From Herbaspirillum sp. alder98 (lineage in GTDB: Bacteria > Pseudomonadota > Gammaproteobacteria > Burkholderiales > Burkholderiaceae_D), in assembly GCF_020179755.1 (NCBI RefSeq), contig NZ_JAIUCY010000014.1, forward strand, positions 52,479-116,478: a DNA stretch of 64,000 nucleotides, in the 5' to 3' direction. Both the position numbers and the translations under genes were made by a program. The notes under the pieces were generated by a model. That model was not told where the DNA came from, did no database searches, and saw only the letters and a program-made list of their open reading frames with translations. Every line of letters starts with the position of its first letter. Positions within the stretch are counted from its first letter, which is position 1. Shown here piece by piece: positions 24,534-33,720 of the stretch.

Positions 24534-26918
24534 TCAATACTTCCAGTTGATCGATACGCTGCCGTTGATGGGCGCGGCGTAGTACGCCTGGTTCCAGTAC
24601 ACGCTGGCCAGGTACTTCTTGTTGAAGACGTTGTTCAGGTTGGCGGATACGCTCAGGTTCTTGTCGATGTCGTAGCGCGCCATCAGGTTGAGCAGCCAAT
24701 AGCCGCCCTGGTAGATCTGCTGGCTGTCGTCATAGCGGGTCTGGCCCTGATAGTTGAAACTGGCCCCCAGCTTCAGCTGCTCCAGCTGCGGCAGGCGGTA
24801 CACGCTGGACAGTCGCCACTGGCGGCGCGGCACGTACTTGCGCGCCGATTCGCCCTGGTCGCCGACGATGCGCTGGATCACCGCCCCGATCGCCACCTGC
24901 CAGTTCCTGGACAGTTCGCCGGCGACATCGACCTCGACGCCTTCGGAGCGAGCCCTGATGCCGCGGTAGTAAGCCTCGCCATCGTCGAAGCTGCCGGCCA
25001 CGTCGGCGATGCCGTTCTGCTCCACCCGGAACAACGCGGCCGATGCATTGGCCCGGCCTTGCATGAACTCGCCCTTCAAACCCAGTTCCACGCTCTTGCC
25101 CCTGGCCGGCGCCAGCGTGGCGCGACTGCGGTCGATCTCGGTCTGGGGATTGAAGATGCTGGTATAGCTGCCGTAGGCCGATAGCTGGCGATTGAGCTCC
25201 AGCACCAGGCCGACATAGGGTGACACCGCCGATTGACTAAGAGTATGGCTGACGCCTTCGGCGGCGCCCGACGAATCGGCCTGGGTGGCGTTGGCGCCCA
25301 GCAGCAGCTTGAGGCGGTCGTGCAGATCCAGGCGGGTGGCGGCGTAGACCGTCTTGCGACGGTCGGTATAGGAACTGCCGGTCGGACTGTTATCGAAATC
25401 GGGATAGGCGAAAGCGCCGTCGAATGCCGTGCTGCCGTTGATGGGAACATATCCGGAAGTGGTGTCTCGCCCGCCATTATCCAGCCGCGAACGCGACCAG
25501 CTGACGCCCGCCGTCAGATCGTGCTCGCGCCCGGCCAGGCGGTATTTTCCGGTGATATTGCTGTCCATGAACAGTTGCCGGTTGGCGCCGGAAAAGAGCG
25601 ACGGATAGACGCTCAGGCCGGCGCCGGTGACGGCATCGGGATTGCCCGACAGGTACAGCAAGGCGCTGTTGCTCTTGATCTCGTTGTAGTTGAGCGTGGT
25701 CTTCCACTGCCAGCCATCGGCCAGCTTGCGGTTCAATTCGGCAAAGCTGCGCTGCTCGGCCGAATCATAATAAGTCCACTCCGCCGAGCTGCTGGTGCCC
25801 ACGCCATAACGGGTCAGGCTGCCATCGGCATAGGCCAGCGGCAAGGCGCCCCACATGGCGCCCCGGCCATGGACTTTCTGCTCGCTGTGTCCCAGCGTCA
25901 GCAGGGTCGATGGGTCGAGGCTGGCTTCGATCACGCCATAGAACAGGTCCTTGGTCGGCTGGTAGCGATCCAGGTAGGACTGCCCCTCCTGATGGGCGGC
26001 GACGATACGTGCAGCCACCGTCCCGGCCTGGTTCAGGGGCCCCGAGACATCGGCGTCGAGGCGGCGCGTGTTCCACGAACTGATGGTCATGCCGACGGCG
26101 GCCTGCAGTGCATCGGTGGGCCGCTTGCGCACGAAGTTGACCGTGGCCGAGGGGTTGCCGGCTGACGACGACAGGCCATTGGCGCCGCGCACGATCTCGA
26201 TGCGATCGAACATGGCCGTGTCGAGGTCGCCGGTCTGCTCGCTGTAGGTCAGCGGCATGCCGACGCCGTCAAACTGGAAATTGGTAATGCCGAACCCGCG
26301 CGCCGTGTAATAAGTGCGCTCGGTCTCGACCTTCTCGACCGTGATGCCCGCGGTGCTGGAGAAGACGTCGTTGATCGAGGCCAGGTGAAAGTCGTCGATC
26401 CGGGCGCGAGTGATCACCGTCAGCGATTGCGGCGTCTCGCGTGGCGAGAGATTGAGCCTGGTGGCCGCGCTGCTTTGCTGCACCGCATAGGCATCCGAGC
26501 CTTCGGTGGGCGCCTGGCGCTCGACTGCCACCGTCACCTGCGGCAAGTTGTCCGGCTCCTGCGCACCAGGGCTGTCGCGTCGCCTCAGGGTCAAGGTGCC
26601 ATTGTCGGTTTGCTGCAGTTCCAGGTCGCTGGCGCCGATGGCCTGCTGCACCGCCTGGGCAGCGGTGAGGTTGCCCGCGATCGGCTGCGCCTGACGGCCA
26701 CGTACCAGCGCCGGATCGACCGCGATGGCCTGTCCGCTCTGCTGGGCGATTTGCATCAGGGTAGTGCCCAGCGGGCCTGCGGCCAACTGGTAATAATGGG
26801 CAACCGGGACCGTGCTGGCCGATCTCTGGGCTAGCGCCGGATGGGTGAACAACACGGCGCAGGCAGCAGAGACGGCGACCAGCACGGCCCGCAGTTGCAG
26901 CGTGAATGGCGGCTGCAT
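24534..26918 (-). CDS. TonB-dependent receptor/transducer with N-terminal STN signalling domain (FecA/FpvA-like)
   Basis: 794 residues. A signal peptide ends near THPALAQ, then the secretin/TonB short domain at about 40-100 (YYQLAAGPLGTTLMQIAQQS, then AIGASDLELQQTDNGTLTLR), the plug (RETPQSLTVITRARIDDFHL) and the barrel ending in the aromatic ISINWKY-like strand (SVSINWKY). The STN domain contacts FecR in surface signalling, and fecR and fecI homologs lie directly upstream on the same strand. So ligand binding outside would switch on transcription of this receptor. The ligand is a ferric siderophore by family. Confidence 0.93.
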   Translation of the reverse strand: MQPPFTLQLRAVLVAVSAACAVLFTHPALAQRSASTVPVAHYYQLAAGPLGTTLMQIAQQSGQAIAVDPALVRGRQAQPIAGNLTAAQAVQQAIGASDLELQQTDNGTLTLRRRDSPGAQEPDNLPQVTVAVERQAPTEGSDAYAVQQSSAATRLNLSPRETPQSLTVITRARIDDFHLASINDVFSSTAGITVEKVETERTYYTARGFGITNFQFDGVGMPLTYSEQTGDLDTAMFDRIEIVRGANGLSSSAGNPSATVNFVRKRPTDALQAAVGMTISSWNTRRLDADVSGPLNQAGTVAARIVAAHQEGQSYLDRYQPTKDLFYGVIEASLDPSTLLTLGHSEQKVHGRGAMWGALPLAYADGSLTRYGVGTSSSAEWTYYDSAEQRSFAELNRKLADGWQWKTTLNYNEIKSNSALLYLSGNPDAVTGAGLSVYPSLFSGANRQLFMDSNITGKYRLAGREHDLTAGVSWSRSRLDNGGRDTTSGYVPINGSTAFDGAFAYPDFDNSPTGSSYTDRRKTVYAATRLDLHDRLKLLLGANATQADSSGAAEGVSHTLSQSAVSPYVGLVLELNRQLSAYGSYTSIFNPQTEIDRSRATLAPARGKSVELGLKGEFMQGRANASAALFRVEQNGIADVAGSFDDGEAYYRGIRARSEGVEVDVAGELSRNWQVAIGAVIQRIVGDQGESARKYVPRRQWRLSSVYRLPQLEQLKLGASFNYQGQTRYDDSQQIYQGGYWLLNLMARYDIDKNLSVSANLNNVFNKKYLASVYWNQAYYAAPINGSVSINWKY

Positions 26919-27008
26919 GACGATTATCGCTTTGTGATGATGATGTCGCTCTGCAAGGGAGGTAACGCCAGGCCGGGAAAAGTGATCAGTTGCGCCGATG
27001 AATTCTTG

Positions 27009-27980
27009 TTATTTGACGTCGATCAGCACCAGTGCGCCCAGATTGCGCACGCTGATCGGCATGGTCTGCGCCAGCGAACGCAGCAGGTTGTCGGTGTCGT
27101 CCAGCGGAAACGCGCCCAGCACCCGTAACTGCGCCGCCGCCGGCGACATCCGCACATAACCCGTCCGGTAAGGCCGCAGCGCTTCGATGACATCGGCCAG
27201 CGGTTCGTCGTTGGCCACCAGCATGCCATCGACCCAGGCCGCGCGGCCCGTCAGGTCACTCGCTACCGGCTTGATGGCGTGGGGATTGTAGTAAGCGGCC
27301 TGGCCGCTCTGGAGCACCTCTTCACCGGCGGCGGTGCTGACCCGGATGCTGTGTTCCAGCACCAGCGCCAGCGACCGTTGTGACTCCTGACGCACCAGGA
27401 AACGCGTGCCCAGCGCACGCGCCTGGCCGTGTTCGGTATCGACCACGAAGGGCCGCGTCGGGTCGGCGGCCACCGTGGCGATCAATTCCCCCTGCCGCAA
27501 GCGGATGCGGCGCAGGTCCGGGCGATAGTCGATATCGACTGCCGTGCGGGCGTTGAGCACCAGGCTGCTGCCGTCCGGCAGATCGACGCGCTGGCGCTCG
27601 CCGGTGGCCGTATGCAGATCGGAACGCCAGGCCAGCACCGGGTGAAAACGGTTGACCAGATAACTGGTGGCTACCCCGGTCAGCGCCAGTGCCAGGGTCG
27701 AACGCAATACCTTGCGCCGCCCCTGCGATGCCGGGCGCAACACGATCCGCTCGACCGCCTGGACCTGGCCCTGGGCCCGCCCTTCCACCTCACGCACCGG
27801 GGCGAACGAGCGTTGCAGCATGCCCTGGATGCGCTCCCAGGCCTGGCCGTTGCCGGGCACCGCGCGCCAATCGGTGAAGCGACGATAGTCGTCCGGGCTC
27901 GCCTCGCCGGAGCGAAACAGCACCATCCATTCGATCGCCTCTTCGGCTGCGGGATTGTCCAGCGCCTGCCGTGCGTTCAT
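27009..27980 (-). CDS. FecR-family anti-sigma / signal-transducing protein
   Basis: 323 residues. The cytoplasmic N-terminus (EEAIEWMVLFRSGEASPDDY) binds the sigma factor, one membrane helix lies near residues 90-110 (LRSTLALALTGVATSYLV), and the periplasmic FecR domain shows DLHTATGERQRVDLPDGSSL and ARALGTRFLVRQESQRSLAL. The C-terminal STN-like part is LRVLGAFPLDDTDNLLRSLA. Its ATG overlaps the sigma-factor stop by four bases. It connects the STN receptor downstream with the sigma factor upstream. Confidence 0.93.
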   Translation of the reverse strand: MNARQALDNPAAEEAIEWMVLFRSGEASPDDYRRFTDWRAVPGNGQAWERIQGMLQRSFAPVREVEGRAQGQVQAVERIVLRPASQGRRKVLRSTLALALTGVATSYLVNRFHPVLAWRSDLHTATGERQRVDLPDGSSLVLNARTAVDIDYRPDLRRIRLRQGELIATVAADPTRPFVVDTEHGQARALGTRFLVRQESQRSLALVLEHSIRVSTAAGEEVLQSGQAAYYNPHAIKPVASDLTGRAAWVDGMLVANDEPLADVIEALRPYRTGYVRMSPAAAQLRVLGAFPLDDTDNLLRSLAQTMPISVRNLGALVLIDVK

Positions 27981-28480
27981 GACTCGCCCGCCAGCCAGCA
28001 GGCGCGCATGGCCTGGGTCATGTAGCGGCGCACGGTGATGACCGGCAGGTCCAGCTGTTCGCCGATCTCGCGATAGGTCAGCTCCTGCAGCTGGCTCAAC
28101 AGAAATACCTGGCGCACCTTGGGCTTGAGGCTGCCCAGCACGGCGTCGATCTGGTGCAGGGCTTCCAGTATCAGGGCCCGGTCTTCCTGCGAAGGCGCAT
28201 GTTCGGGGGCGATCCGGGCCAGTTCCTCGAGATAGGCGCGCTCCAGGTCGCGGCGACGCCAGAAATTGAACATGACGCGCCGCGCCAGCGTCGCCAGGAA
28301 GGCGCGCGGCTCGTCGATCTGCTCGACATTGCGCGCCGCCACGACCTGGATGAAGGTGTCCTGGGCCAGGTCGGCCGCATCATGCCGACAGCCCAGACGC
28401 TGCCGCAACCAGCCTTGCAGCCAGTCGTGGTGAGCGTCATAGAACTGCGTGAGCAGGACATCTTGCGTGCCGGAAGCCAT
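27977..28480 (-). CDS. FecI-type ECF RNA polymerase sigma factor
   Basis: 167 residues. Sigma region 2 is HDAADLAQDTFIQVVAARN through AFLATLARRVMFNFWRRR, and region 4 is KVRQVFLLSQLQELTYREIG followed by EQLDLPVITVRRYMTQAMRA, the DNA-recognition helix. This is the FecI subgroup that drives TonB-receptor genes. The start at 28480 was chosen by family length; an in-frame ATG at 28528 lies within the Fur-like site and is less likely. Expected to be activated by FecR when the receptor is loaded. Confidence 0.93.
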   Translation of the reverse strand: MASGTQDVLLTQFYDAHHDWLQGWLRQRLGCRHDAADLAQDTFIQVVAARNVEQIDEPRAFLATLARRVMFNFWRRRDLERAYLEELARIAPEHAPSQEDRALILEALHQIDAVLGSLKPKVRQVFLLSQLQELTYREIGEQLDLPVITVRRYMTQAMRACWLAGES

Positions 28481-28494
28481 GGCCAGATTCTCTT

Positions 28495-28525
28495 TGCGAA
28501 AATGAGAATTATTGCTATTTATATT
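28495..28525. promoter_or_regulatory. Fur-like site upstream of the sigma factor gene
   Basis: AAAATGAGAATTATTGCTAT at about 28498-28517 resembles the Fur 19-mer (several ATTAT/GATAAT-like triplets) and is the sort of site commonly found before fecI-like genes. It would make the signalling set iron-repressed. Confidence 0.5.
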
Positions 28526-28628
28526 CATCTCCGCAAGGCATGCCAGAGTAACAACATGCCTTTTGCCACAGCAATGCAAAGAAAGGTAAGGCCAACTGGC
28601 CGGCACCCTGAGGAACGCCCGGGTCCAT

Positions 28629-29148
28629 TGTCTTTATAGCGACCGGGTGGCGCAATAAACGTCACTGGGTACCGGCTTTCGCCGGCACGACGGGGTATCT
28701 ATAGATTTACCTTCATACGCCAGCACGGCAGAATACTTATAACCTTAACTCCGTCGCCCTGACGAAAGTCAGGGCCCAGCGTCTTTCTGCCGACCGGGTG
28801 GCGCAACAAACGTCGCTGGGTACCGGCTTTCGCCGGCACGACGGGGTATCTATAGATTTAACTTCATACGCCAGCACGGCGGAATACTTATAACTTGAAC
28901 TCCGTCGCCCTGACGAAAGTCAGGGCCCAGCGTCTTTTTGCCGATCGGGTGGCGTAACAAACGTCGCTGGGTACCGGCTTTCGCCGGCACGACGGGGTAT
29001 CTATAGATTTAACTTCATACACCAACACGGAAAAATACTTATAACCTGAACTCCGTCGCCCTGACGAAAGTCAGGGCCCAGCGTCTTTTTGCCGATCGGG
29101 TGGCGTAACAAACGTCGCTGGGTACCGGCCTTCGCCGGCACGACGGGA
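28629..29148. repeat. 151-153-bp tandem repeat, about 3.4 copies, built from REP-like palindromes
   Basis: The core GGGTACCGGCTTTCGCCGGC begins at 28665, 28818, 28969 and 29120, giving periods of 153, 151 and 151. Each full unit contains that REP-like hairpin, an AT-rich stretch with TATCTATAGATTT, and a second hairpin GCCCTGACGAAAGTCAGGGC. Copies differ by only a few bases, so the array is recent or homogenised. The same core, in reverse orientation, is present twice near 63.6-63.9 kb. No gene lies within. Confidence 0.9.
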
Positions 29149-29151
29149 GTC

Positions 29152-29442
29152 CTATCCTCCCGCCCCTACCGGATTGCCCGCATCATCCTCGTCATCGTCT
29201 TCGTCGCCGCTCACATTCAGTTCGCGCCCGACCTCCGCTTCGTCGATGCCGGCTATGCGGGCCAGTCCGATGTCTTCCTCGCGTAACGGTGGCGGTGCGC
29301 CGCGCTGCTCGTCTTGCTGCAGATCGTCCAGCGCGTCGGCTTCTTCGTCACTGGCCTGGATGACCCGGTCGGCTTCCAGTCCAGGCAGATCGACATCCTG
29401 CGAGGTGTCGTTGATGCGCTGCTGCTGTGCATCCTTGGCCAT
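29152..29442 (-). CDS. Small acidic hypothetical protein
   Basis: 96 residues, very acidic (a D/E run GDEDDDEDDAG near the C-terminus), polar and probably disordered. AAGGAG lies eight bases before the ATG at 29442, which makes real translation likely. Its stop codon (29152-29154) lies just outside the 151-bp repeat array. The opening MAKDAQQQRINDTSQDVDLP looks like a conserved short-protein start but I do not recognise a family. Confidence 0.65.
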   Translation of the reverse strand: MAKDAQQQRINDTSQDVDLPGLEADRVIQASDEEADALDDLQQDEQRGAPPPLREEDIGLARIAGIDEAEVGRELNVSGDEDDDEDDAGNPVGAGG

Positions 29443-29700
29443 GATGGGCTCCTTTCAAATGACTGGTTCTCAACAGTAACGGCTAGTGCATAGCCTGCGC
29501 AGTCGGGCGCCGCCGCTAATGCGTGTCAGCGTCCGTTACATGAGCTTGATGCGCACGATTATTGGGCGCTTAAGTGCCGTCCCGGCGCATCAATGAATCA
29601 AACCCGCAGTTGGCCAACGCCGCCGAACCGCCACACGCCGCCTGCACTCTTGCCCGACGCCCGGATCATCGGACCTGGCACAGCAAATGCTTAGTGAAAA

Positions 29701-29720
29701 ATACATTATGCATTATGCAT
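29701..29720. promoter_or_regulatory. Three hexamers at 7-bp spacing (ATACAT, ATGCAT, ATGCAT) before the ABC operon
   Basis: ATACAT-T-ATGCAT-T-ATGCAT at 29701-29720 is self-complementary at each hexamer. It lies 64 bp before the chosen ATPase start and is a good candidate operator for the GntR protein encoded at the end of this operon. The surrounding 29443-29783 (341 bp) holds no other gene I can support. Confidence 0.55.
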
Positions 29721-29783
29721 AGTTATCAAATGGCAACACTTTTGACTCAACCGCCGCCGTACCGGGTGGCCTTTCGGGAGCAA

Positions 29784-30584
29784 ATGTTGGAGAACCGCCT
29801 TGAAGTCAGAAACCTCAGTCACTCCTTCATCAAATCCAATGATGAAGAAATCCGCATCTTCCAGAACCTGAACTTTGCCGTCGGCCGCGCCGAGATCGTG
29901 GCCATCGTTGGCCGCAGTGGCGCCGGCAAGAGCACCCTCTTCAATCTCATCTCGGGGTTGCTCAAGCCCAGCGCCGGCAAGATCGCGCTGGGCGAACGTG
30001 ACGACGGCAGCCCGGGCAGCATCGCCTACATGCTGCAGAAAGACCTGCTGCTGCCGTGGCGCACCATCCTCGACAACGCCGTGCTGGGCATCGAACTGCA
30101 CCGCAAGGTCACCGATGCCGACCGTGAACGGGCGCTGGCGATGCTGGATCGGTATGGTTTGCGCTCGGTGGCCAATGCCTATCCGCATTCGCTGTCGGGT
30201 GGCATGAAGCAACGCGTGGCGCTGACCCGCACGCTGCTGGCCGGCCCTACCGTGGTGCTGCTGGACGAACCGTTCTCGGCACTCGACTACGAAACCCGGC
30301 TGATGCTGGAAAACGATGTCATCGACCTGACCCGCACCGAAGGCACCAGCGTAATCCTGGTGACGCACGACATCGACGAGGCGATCGCCATGAGCAATCG
30401 CATCGTGGTGCTGGGCGGCCGCCCGGCCAAGATCACCCGCGAGGAAAACATCGTCCTTAGCGTGGAAGGCAGCGACGGACTGCGCGACGCCATCACGGCG
30501 CGCGGCGCGCCGGAGTTTCCGATCTATCACAAGGCCATCTGGAACGCCCTGCGTGCCAGCGACGTCGCCCACGCCAGCGCTTGA
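29784..30584 (+). CDS. ABC transporter ATP-binding protein (nitrate/sulfonate/taurine type)
   Basis: 266 residues. Walker A is VGRSGAGKSTLFN (about residues 46-58), the signature is HSLSGGMKQRVAL, Walker B VVLLDEPFSAL and the H-loop VTHDIDEA. The SsuB/TauB subgroup is indicated by the SGGMKQRVALTRTLL context and the LPWRTILDN Q-loop region (MLQKDLLLPWRT). GGGAG lies just before the ATG at 29784; earlier ATGs at 29715 and 29730 fall in or next to the operator-like repeat. It powers the importer formed with the next two genes. Confidence 0.92.
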   Translation: MLENRLEVRNLSHSFIKSNDEEIRIFQNLNFAVGRAEIVAIVGRSGAGKSTLFNLISGLLKPSAGKIALGERDDGSPGSIAYMLQKDLLLPWRTILDNAVLGIELHRKVTDADRERALAMLDRYGLRSVANAYPHSLSGGMKQRVALTRTLLAGPTVVLLDEPFSALDYETRLMLENDVIDLTRTEGTSVILVTHDIDEAIAMSNRIVVLGGRPAKITREENIVLSVEGSDGLRDAITARGAPEFPIYHKAIWNALRASDVAHASA

Positions 30585-30596
30585 GAGGGATATGCC

Positions 30597-31361
30597 ATGA
30601 AAAAGAAAAACAACGGCGCCACCGCCATCGTCGTCACCATCCTGGTAATCATGGTGGTGCTGTGGCAGATGGCGGCGCAGGTCGGCCTGATCAACGGCCA
30701 GTTGCTGGGTTCTCCGCTGGGCATCTACAAGTCGGCGGTGATCGGTTTCACCAAGGGCCAACTGTTGTGGGACACCTGGGTCACCCTGGCCGAGACCGTG
30801 CTGGGACTGGTGGTGGGCAGTGCGCTGGGCATCGTGCTGGGGCTGGTGCTGTGGTTCTATCCGCGCATCTCCGACATCGTCGAACAGTTTGCCATCCTGC
30901 TCAACAGCATTCCCAAGATCGCGCTGGGTCCGCTGATCATCATCTGGTTCGGGTCCGGCATGGTGTCGAAGATCTGGCTGGCCGGCATCTCGACCTTTGC
31001 GGTAGCCATGATCTCGTCGTGCGCGGCAGCCCAGGAAGTCGATCGCGACCTGCTGAACCTGTTCAAGTCGTTCAAGGCGCAGCGCGCCATGATCTTTCGC
31101 AAGCTGATCCTGCCGGCCTCGATCCCGTGGATCTTCTCGATCTTGCGCATCAACATCGGATTCGCGCTGATCGGCGCGGTGGTAGGCGAATTCATCGCCT
31201 CCGAAAGCGGACTGGGGCACGCAGTTTTCGTGGCCGGCTCGCTGTTCGATCTCAACACGGTCTGGCTGGGCGTGCTCATCCTGACGCTGATGGCAGCCGT
31301 GCTCACCTGGATAGTCCAACTCACCGAAGAAAGGATCGTTTCATGGAAAGTCGAACAATGA
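30597..31361 (+). CDS. ABC transporter permease (SsuC/TauC family)
   Basis: 254 residues with six predicted spans beginning TAIVVTILVIMVVLWQMAAQ. The EAA-type loop that contacts the ATPase reads DRDLLNLFKSFKAQRAMIFR then KLILPASIPWIFSILRINIG, typical of SsuC/TauC. It follows the ATPase by 12 bp and its stop overlaps the binding-protein start (ATGA at 31358-31361). Confidence 0.92.
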   Translation: MKKKNNGATAIVVTILVIMVVLWQMAAQVGLINGQLLGSPLGIYKSAVIGFTKGQLLWDTWVTLAETVLGLVVGSALGIVLGLVLWFYPRISDIVEQFAILLNSIPKIALGPLIIIWFGSGMVSKIWLAGISTFAVAMISSCAAAQEVDRDLLNLFKSFKAQRAMIFRKLILPASIPWIFSILRINIGFALIGAVVGEFIASESGLGHAVFVAGSLFDLNTVWLGVLILTLMAAVLTWIVQLTEERIVSWKVEQ

Positions 31362-32326
31362 CGTACCTGCGCACGCTGGTCGGCGCCGCAATGGTCACCG
31401 GCTGCCTCGCGGCGGCGCCCGTGCAGGCTGCCGAGAAGGCCGTGATCTACCAGGCCTTCCAGTCCATCCAGTACCTGCCGCTGTACGTGGCGATCAACGA
31501 AGGCCTGTTCACCAAACATGGCCTGGAGGTGCAGAAGGTCACCGCAGGTGGCGGCGCGCAAGGGGTGGCGGCGGTGATCGGCGGCCATGCCGACTTCTCG
31601 CTGCAGGACCCGATGACGGCCGTGCTGGCCAACCTGAAGGGCGCTTCGCTGATCAACGTGGCGATGGTGGTGTCGGGCGTGCCGGTGTGGATGGTGGCGC
31701 CGGGCGACTCGCCCATCAAGTCGGTGGCCGACCTGAAGGACCAGACCATCTCGGCCGCGCTGCCGCCTTCGACCAGCACTTACCTGCTGCAGAACCTGCT
31801 GAAGGAAAAAGGCCTGTCGGCGGTCAAGTTGAACACGGTGGCGATCGGCACCGAGATCTCGCCGGTGACCGCCGGCCGTGCTGCTGCGGCCACGCTCTAC
31901 CAGCCGCAGGTAGAACAGGCGCTGGCCAATGGCTACAAGATCGTGCACGACTTCGCCAAGCAGTATGACGGCGTGTATGCGTTCTCCACCATCGACACCC
32001 TGAAGTCGACCATCCAGAAGCGTCCGCAAATGGTGCAGAACTTCGTCAACGCCATCGCCGACGCCGAGAAGCTGATGCAGACCACCCCGCAGGTGGCCTA
32101 CAAGGTGGCAGTGGCCGAGTTCCCCTCGCTCGACAAGGCGGTAGTGGAAGCGGCGGTCAAGCGCATGCTGGCGCAGAAGATCTATCCGGCTACGCCCTCC
32201 ATCTCGCGCCAGGCGTTCCAGGCCGGGCTCGATCTGCAGATCTCGATCGGCAACATCAAGCAGGGCGAGGTAACCTATGAAAGTGCAGTCGATAACAGCT
32301 TTGCGGAAAAGGCTTCCAAGCCCTGA
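31358..32326 (+). CDS. ABC transporter periplasmic substrate-binding protein (NMT1/SsuA-like)
   Basis: 322 residues. The signal peptide MTYLRTLVGAAMVTGCLAAA ends near PVQAAEKA, then VIYQAFQSIQYLPLYVAINE and GLFTKHGLEVQKVTAGGGAQ, which is the NMT1/SsuA family opening. The 4-base overlap with the permease and GGAAAG seven bases upstream favour ATG 31358; ATG 31343 is a close alternative. With an amidase two genes on, it likely imports an amide or related nitrogen/sulfur compound. Ligand not known. Confidence 0.9.
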   Translation: MTYLRTLVGAAMVTGCLAAAPVQAAEKAVIYQAFQSIQYLPLYVAINEGLFTKHGLEVQKVTAGGGAQGVAAVIGGHADFSLQDPMTAVLANLKGASLINVAMVVSGVPVWMVAPGDSPIKSVADLKDQTISAALPPSTSTYLLQNLLKEKGLSAVKLNTVAIGTEISPVTAGRAAAATLYQPQVEQALANGYKIVHDFAKQYDGVYAFSTIDTLKSTIQKRPQMVQNFVNAIADAEKLMQTTPQVAYKVAVAEFPSLDKAVVEAAVKRMLAQKIYPATPSISRQAFQAGLDLQISIGNIKQGEVTYESAVDNSFAEKASKP

Positions 32327-32398
32327 CGCCTGAGTGACTGTCCATGCGCGGCGTCGCCTGCCATCCGGTGGCGCCGCCGCTTCCAAGAGGATCAGAAC

Positions 32399-33658
32399 AT
32401 GAGTACACCCCACCCTTCAGAGAACGCCGTGGCGGCTGCCATGCGCGCGGCCGAACAGCTCGACGGCACCCTCCGGGCCTTTGTCCATCGCCCGGTGTCA
32501 TACGCCTTGCCCGACGCCGTCGATGGCACGCTGGCCGGCGTGCCGGTGGCCGTCAAGGATTTGATCGATACGGCCGACATGCCGACCACCTACGGTTCCA
32601 AGGTGTTTGCAGGACATCGTCCGCAGAACGATGCCTGGATCGTCGCCCGGCTGCGCAGCCTGGGCGCGGTGATCTTCGGCAAGACCGTCACCACCGAATT
32701 CGCCTGGCGCGATGCCGGCCCCACCGTCAACCCGTGGAATTCCGCTCACAGCCCGGGCGGATCGTCGAGCGGTTCGGCCGCGGCGGTGGGCGCGGGCATC
32801 GTCGATATCGCGCTCGGCACGCAAACGGTCGGCTCGGTGATCCGTCCGGCATCGTATTGCGGCGCCTTCGGCTACAAGCCGACCTTCGGCCTGATCCCCA
32901 CCGATGGCGTGCATGACCTGGCGCCTTCGCTGGACCACCTCGGATTCATCACCTCCAGCGTCTATTGGGCGGCGGTCTGCCATGCGCTGATCGCACGCAA
33001 CGGCGCCATTGCCGCGCCCGCATCGCCAGATCAGTTCGAGGCCGTCAAGCCACGCAAGATCGGCCTCTATCGTTCTTCGCAATGGGCCCAGGTCGCACCG
33101 GACGTGCAGGCCAACTTCGAGGCCGTGGTCAAGCGCTTGCAGGCGCATGGCGTGCACTGCGAAGCGGTCGAACTGAGCGATGACATCGTCGCCCTCAATG
33201 CGCTGACCAGCGAGATCCTGGCCTTCGAGGGTTGCGTGGCGATCCAGGGCGAAATCGCCGGGCGTGAAGCGCTGGCCGGACCTTATACGCGGGAGCTGGT
33301 CGCGCGCGGCCAGGCCATCGACGAGGTCGAGCACGGCGCCGCGATCGAACGCCTGGATTATCTGCGCGAGCGCGCCAACGATTGCTTCGGCGAATTCGAT
33401 GCCATCATCACCATCACCTCGCCCACCACTGCGCTCCCGGGCCTGGAAAAGACCGGCGACGCCTCGTTCTGCGCCCCTGCGACCTTGCTGGGACTGCCAG
33501 CAGTGAGCGTGCCCTCGGGATTCTCGGGCGAGCTGCTGCCGTACGGAGTGCAGTTGATCGGACGCAGTGATGACGACCTGGCATTGCTGGGCGTGGCGCA
33601 GTGGCTGTCGGAGGTATTGCCGGGATTGCGGCGGCCGGCCCTGCTTGTGCCACAATAA
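32399..33658 (+). CDS. Amidase (amidase signature family)
   Basis: 419 residues. The Ser-cisSer-Lys triad is visible: Lys in VPVAVKDLIDTAD, cis-Ser in HSPGGSSSGSAAAVGAG and nucleophile in GTQTVGSVIRPASYCGAFGY. This family hydrolyses amides (GatA, acetamidase, malonamidase and others); the neighbours do not indicate Gat-CAB function since gatB/gatC are absent. Cytoplasmic, 72 bp after the binding-protein gene; likely acts on the imported compound. Confidence 0.92.
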   Translation: MSTPHPSENAVAAAMRAAEQLDGTLRAFVHRPVSYALPDAVDGTLAGVPVAVKDLIDTADMPTTYGSKVFAGHRPQNDAWIVARLRSLGAVIFGKTVTTEFAWRDAGPTVNPWNSAHSPGGSSSGSAAAVGAGIVDIALGTQTVGSVIRPASYCGAFGYKPTFGLIPTDGVHDLAPSLDHLGFITSSVYWAAVCHALIARNGAIAAPASPDQFEAVKPRKIGLYRSSQWAQVAPDVQANFEAVVKRLQAHGVHCEAVELSDDIVALNALTSEILAFEGCVAIQGEIAGREALAGPYTRELVARGQAIDEVEHGAAIERLDYLRERANDCFGEFDAIITITSPTTALPGLEKTGDASFCAPATLLGLPAVSVPSGFSGELLPYGVQLIGRSDDDLALLGVAQWLSEVLPGLRRPALLVPQ

Positions 33659-33720
33659 CGCCGACACCAGCCAGAGCGGGGCCTGACCCCGCCATCCGAG
33701 ACACCAGCCCGATCCAGCGC

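Noticed and set aside
28629..29148. CRISPR array
   Set aside because: The period is 151 bp, with whole units repeated including the intervening sequence; there are no variable spacers and no cas genes.
29089..29286. Small plus-strand protein containing WVPAFAGTT
   Set aside because: This peptide is a known by-product of translating REP-type repeats; it lies in the repeat array and overlaps the acidic-protein gene on the other strand.
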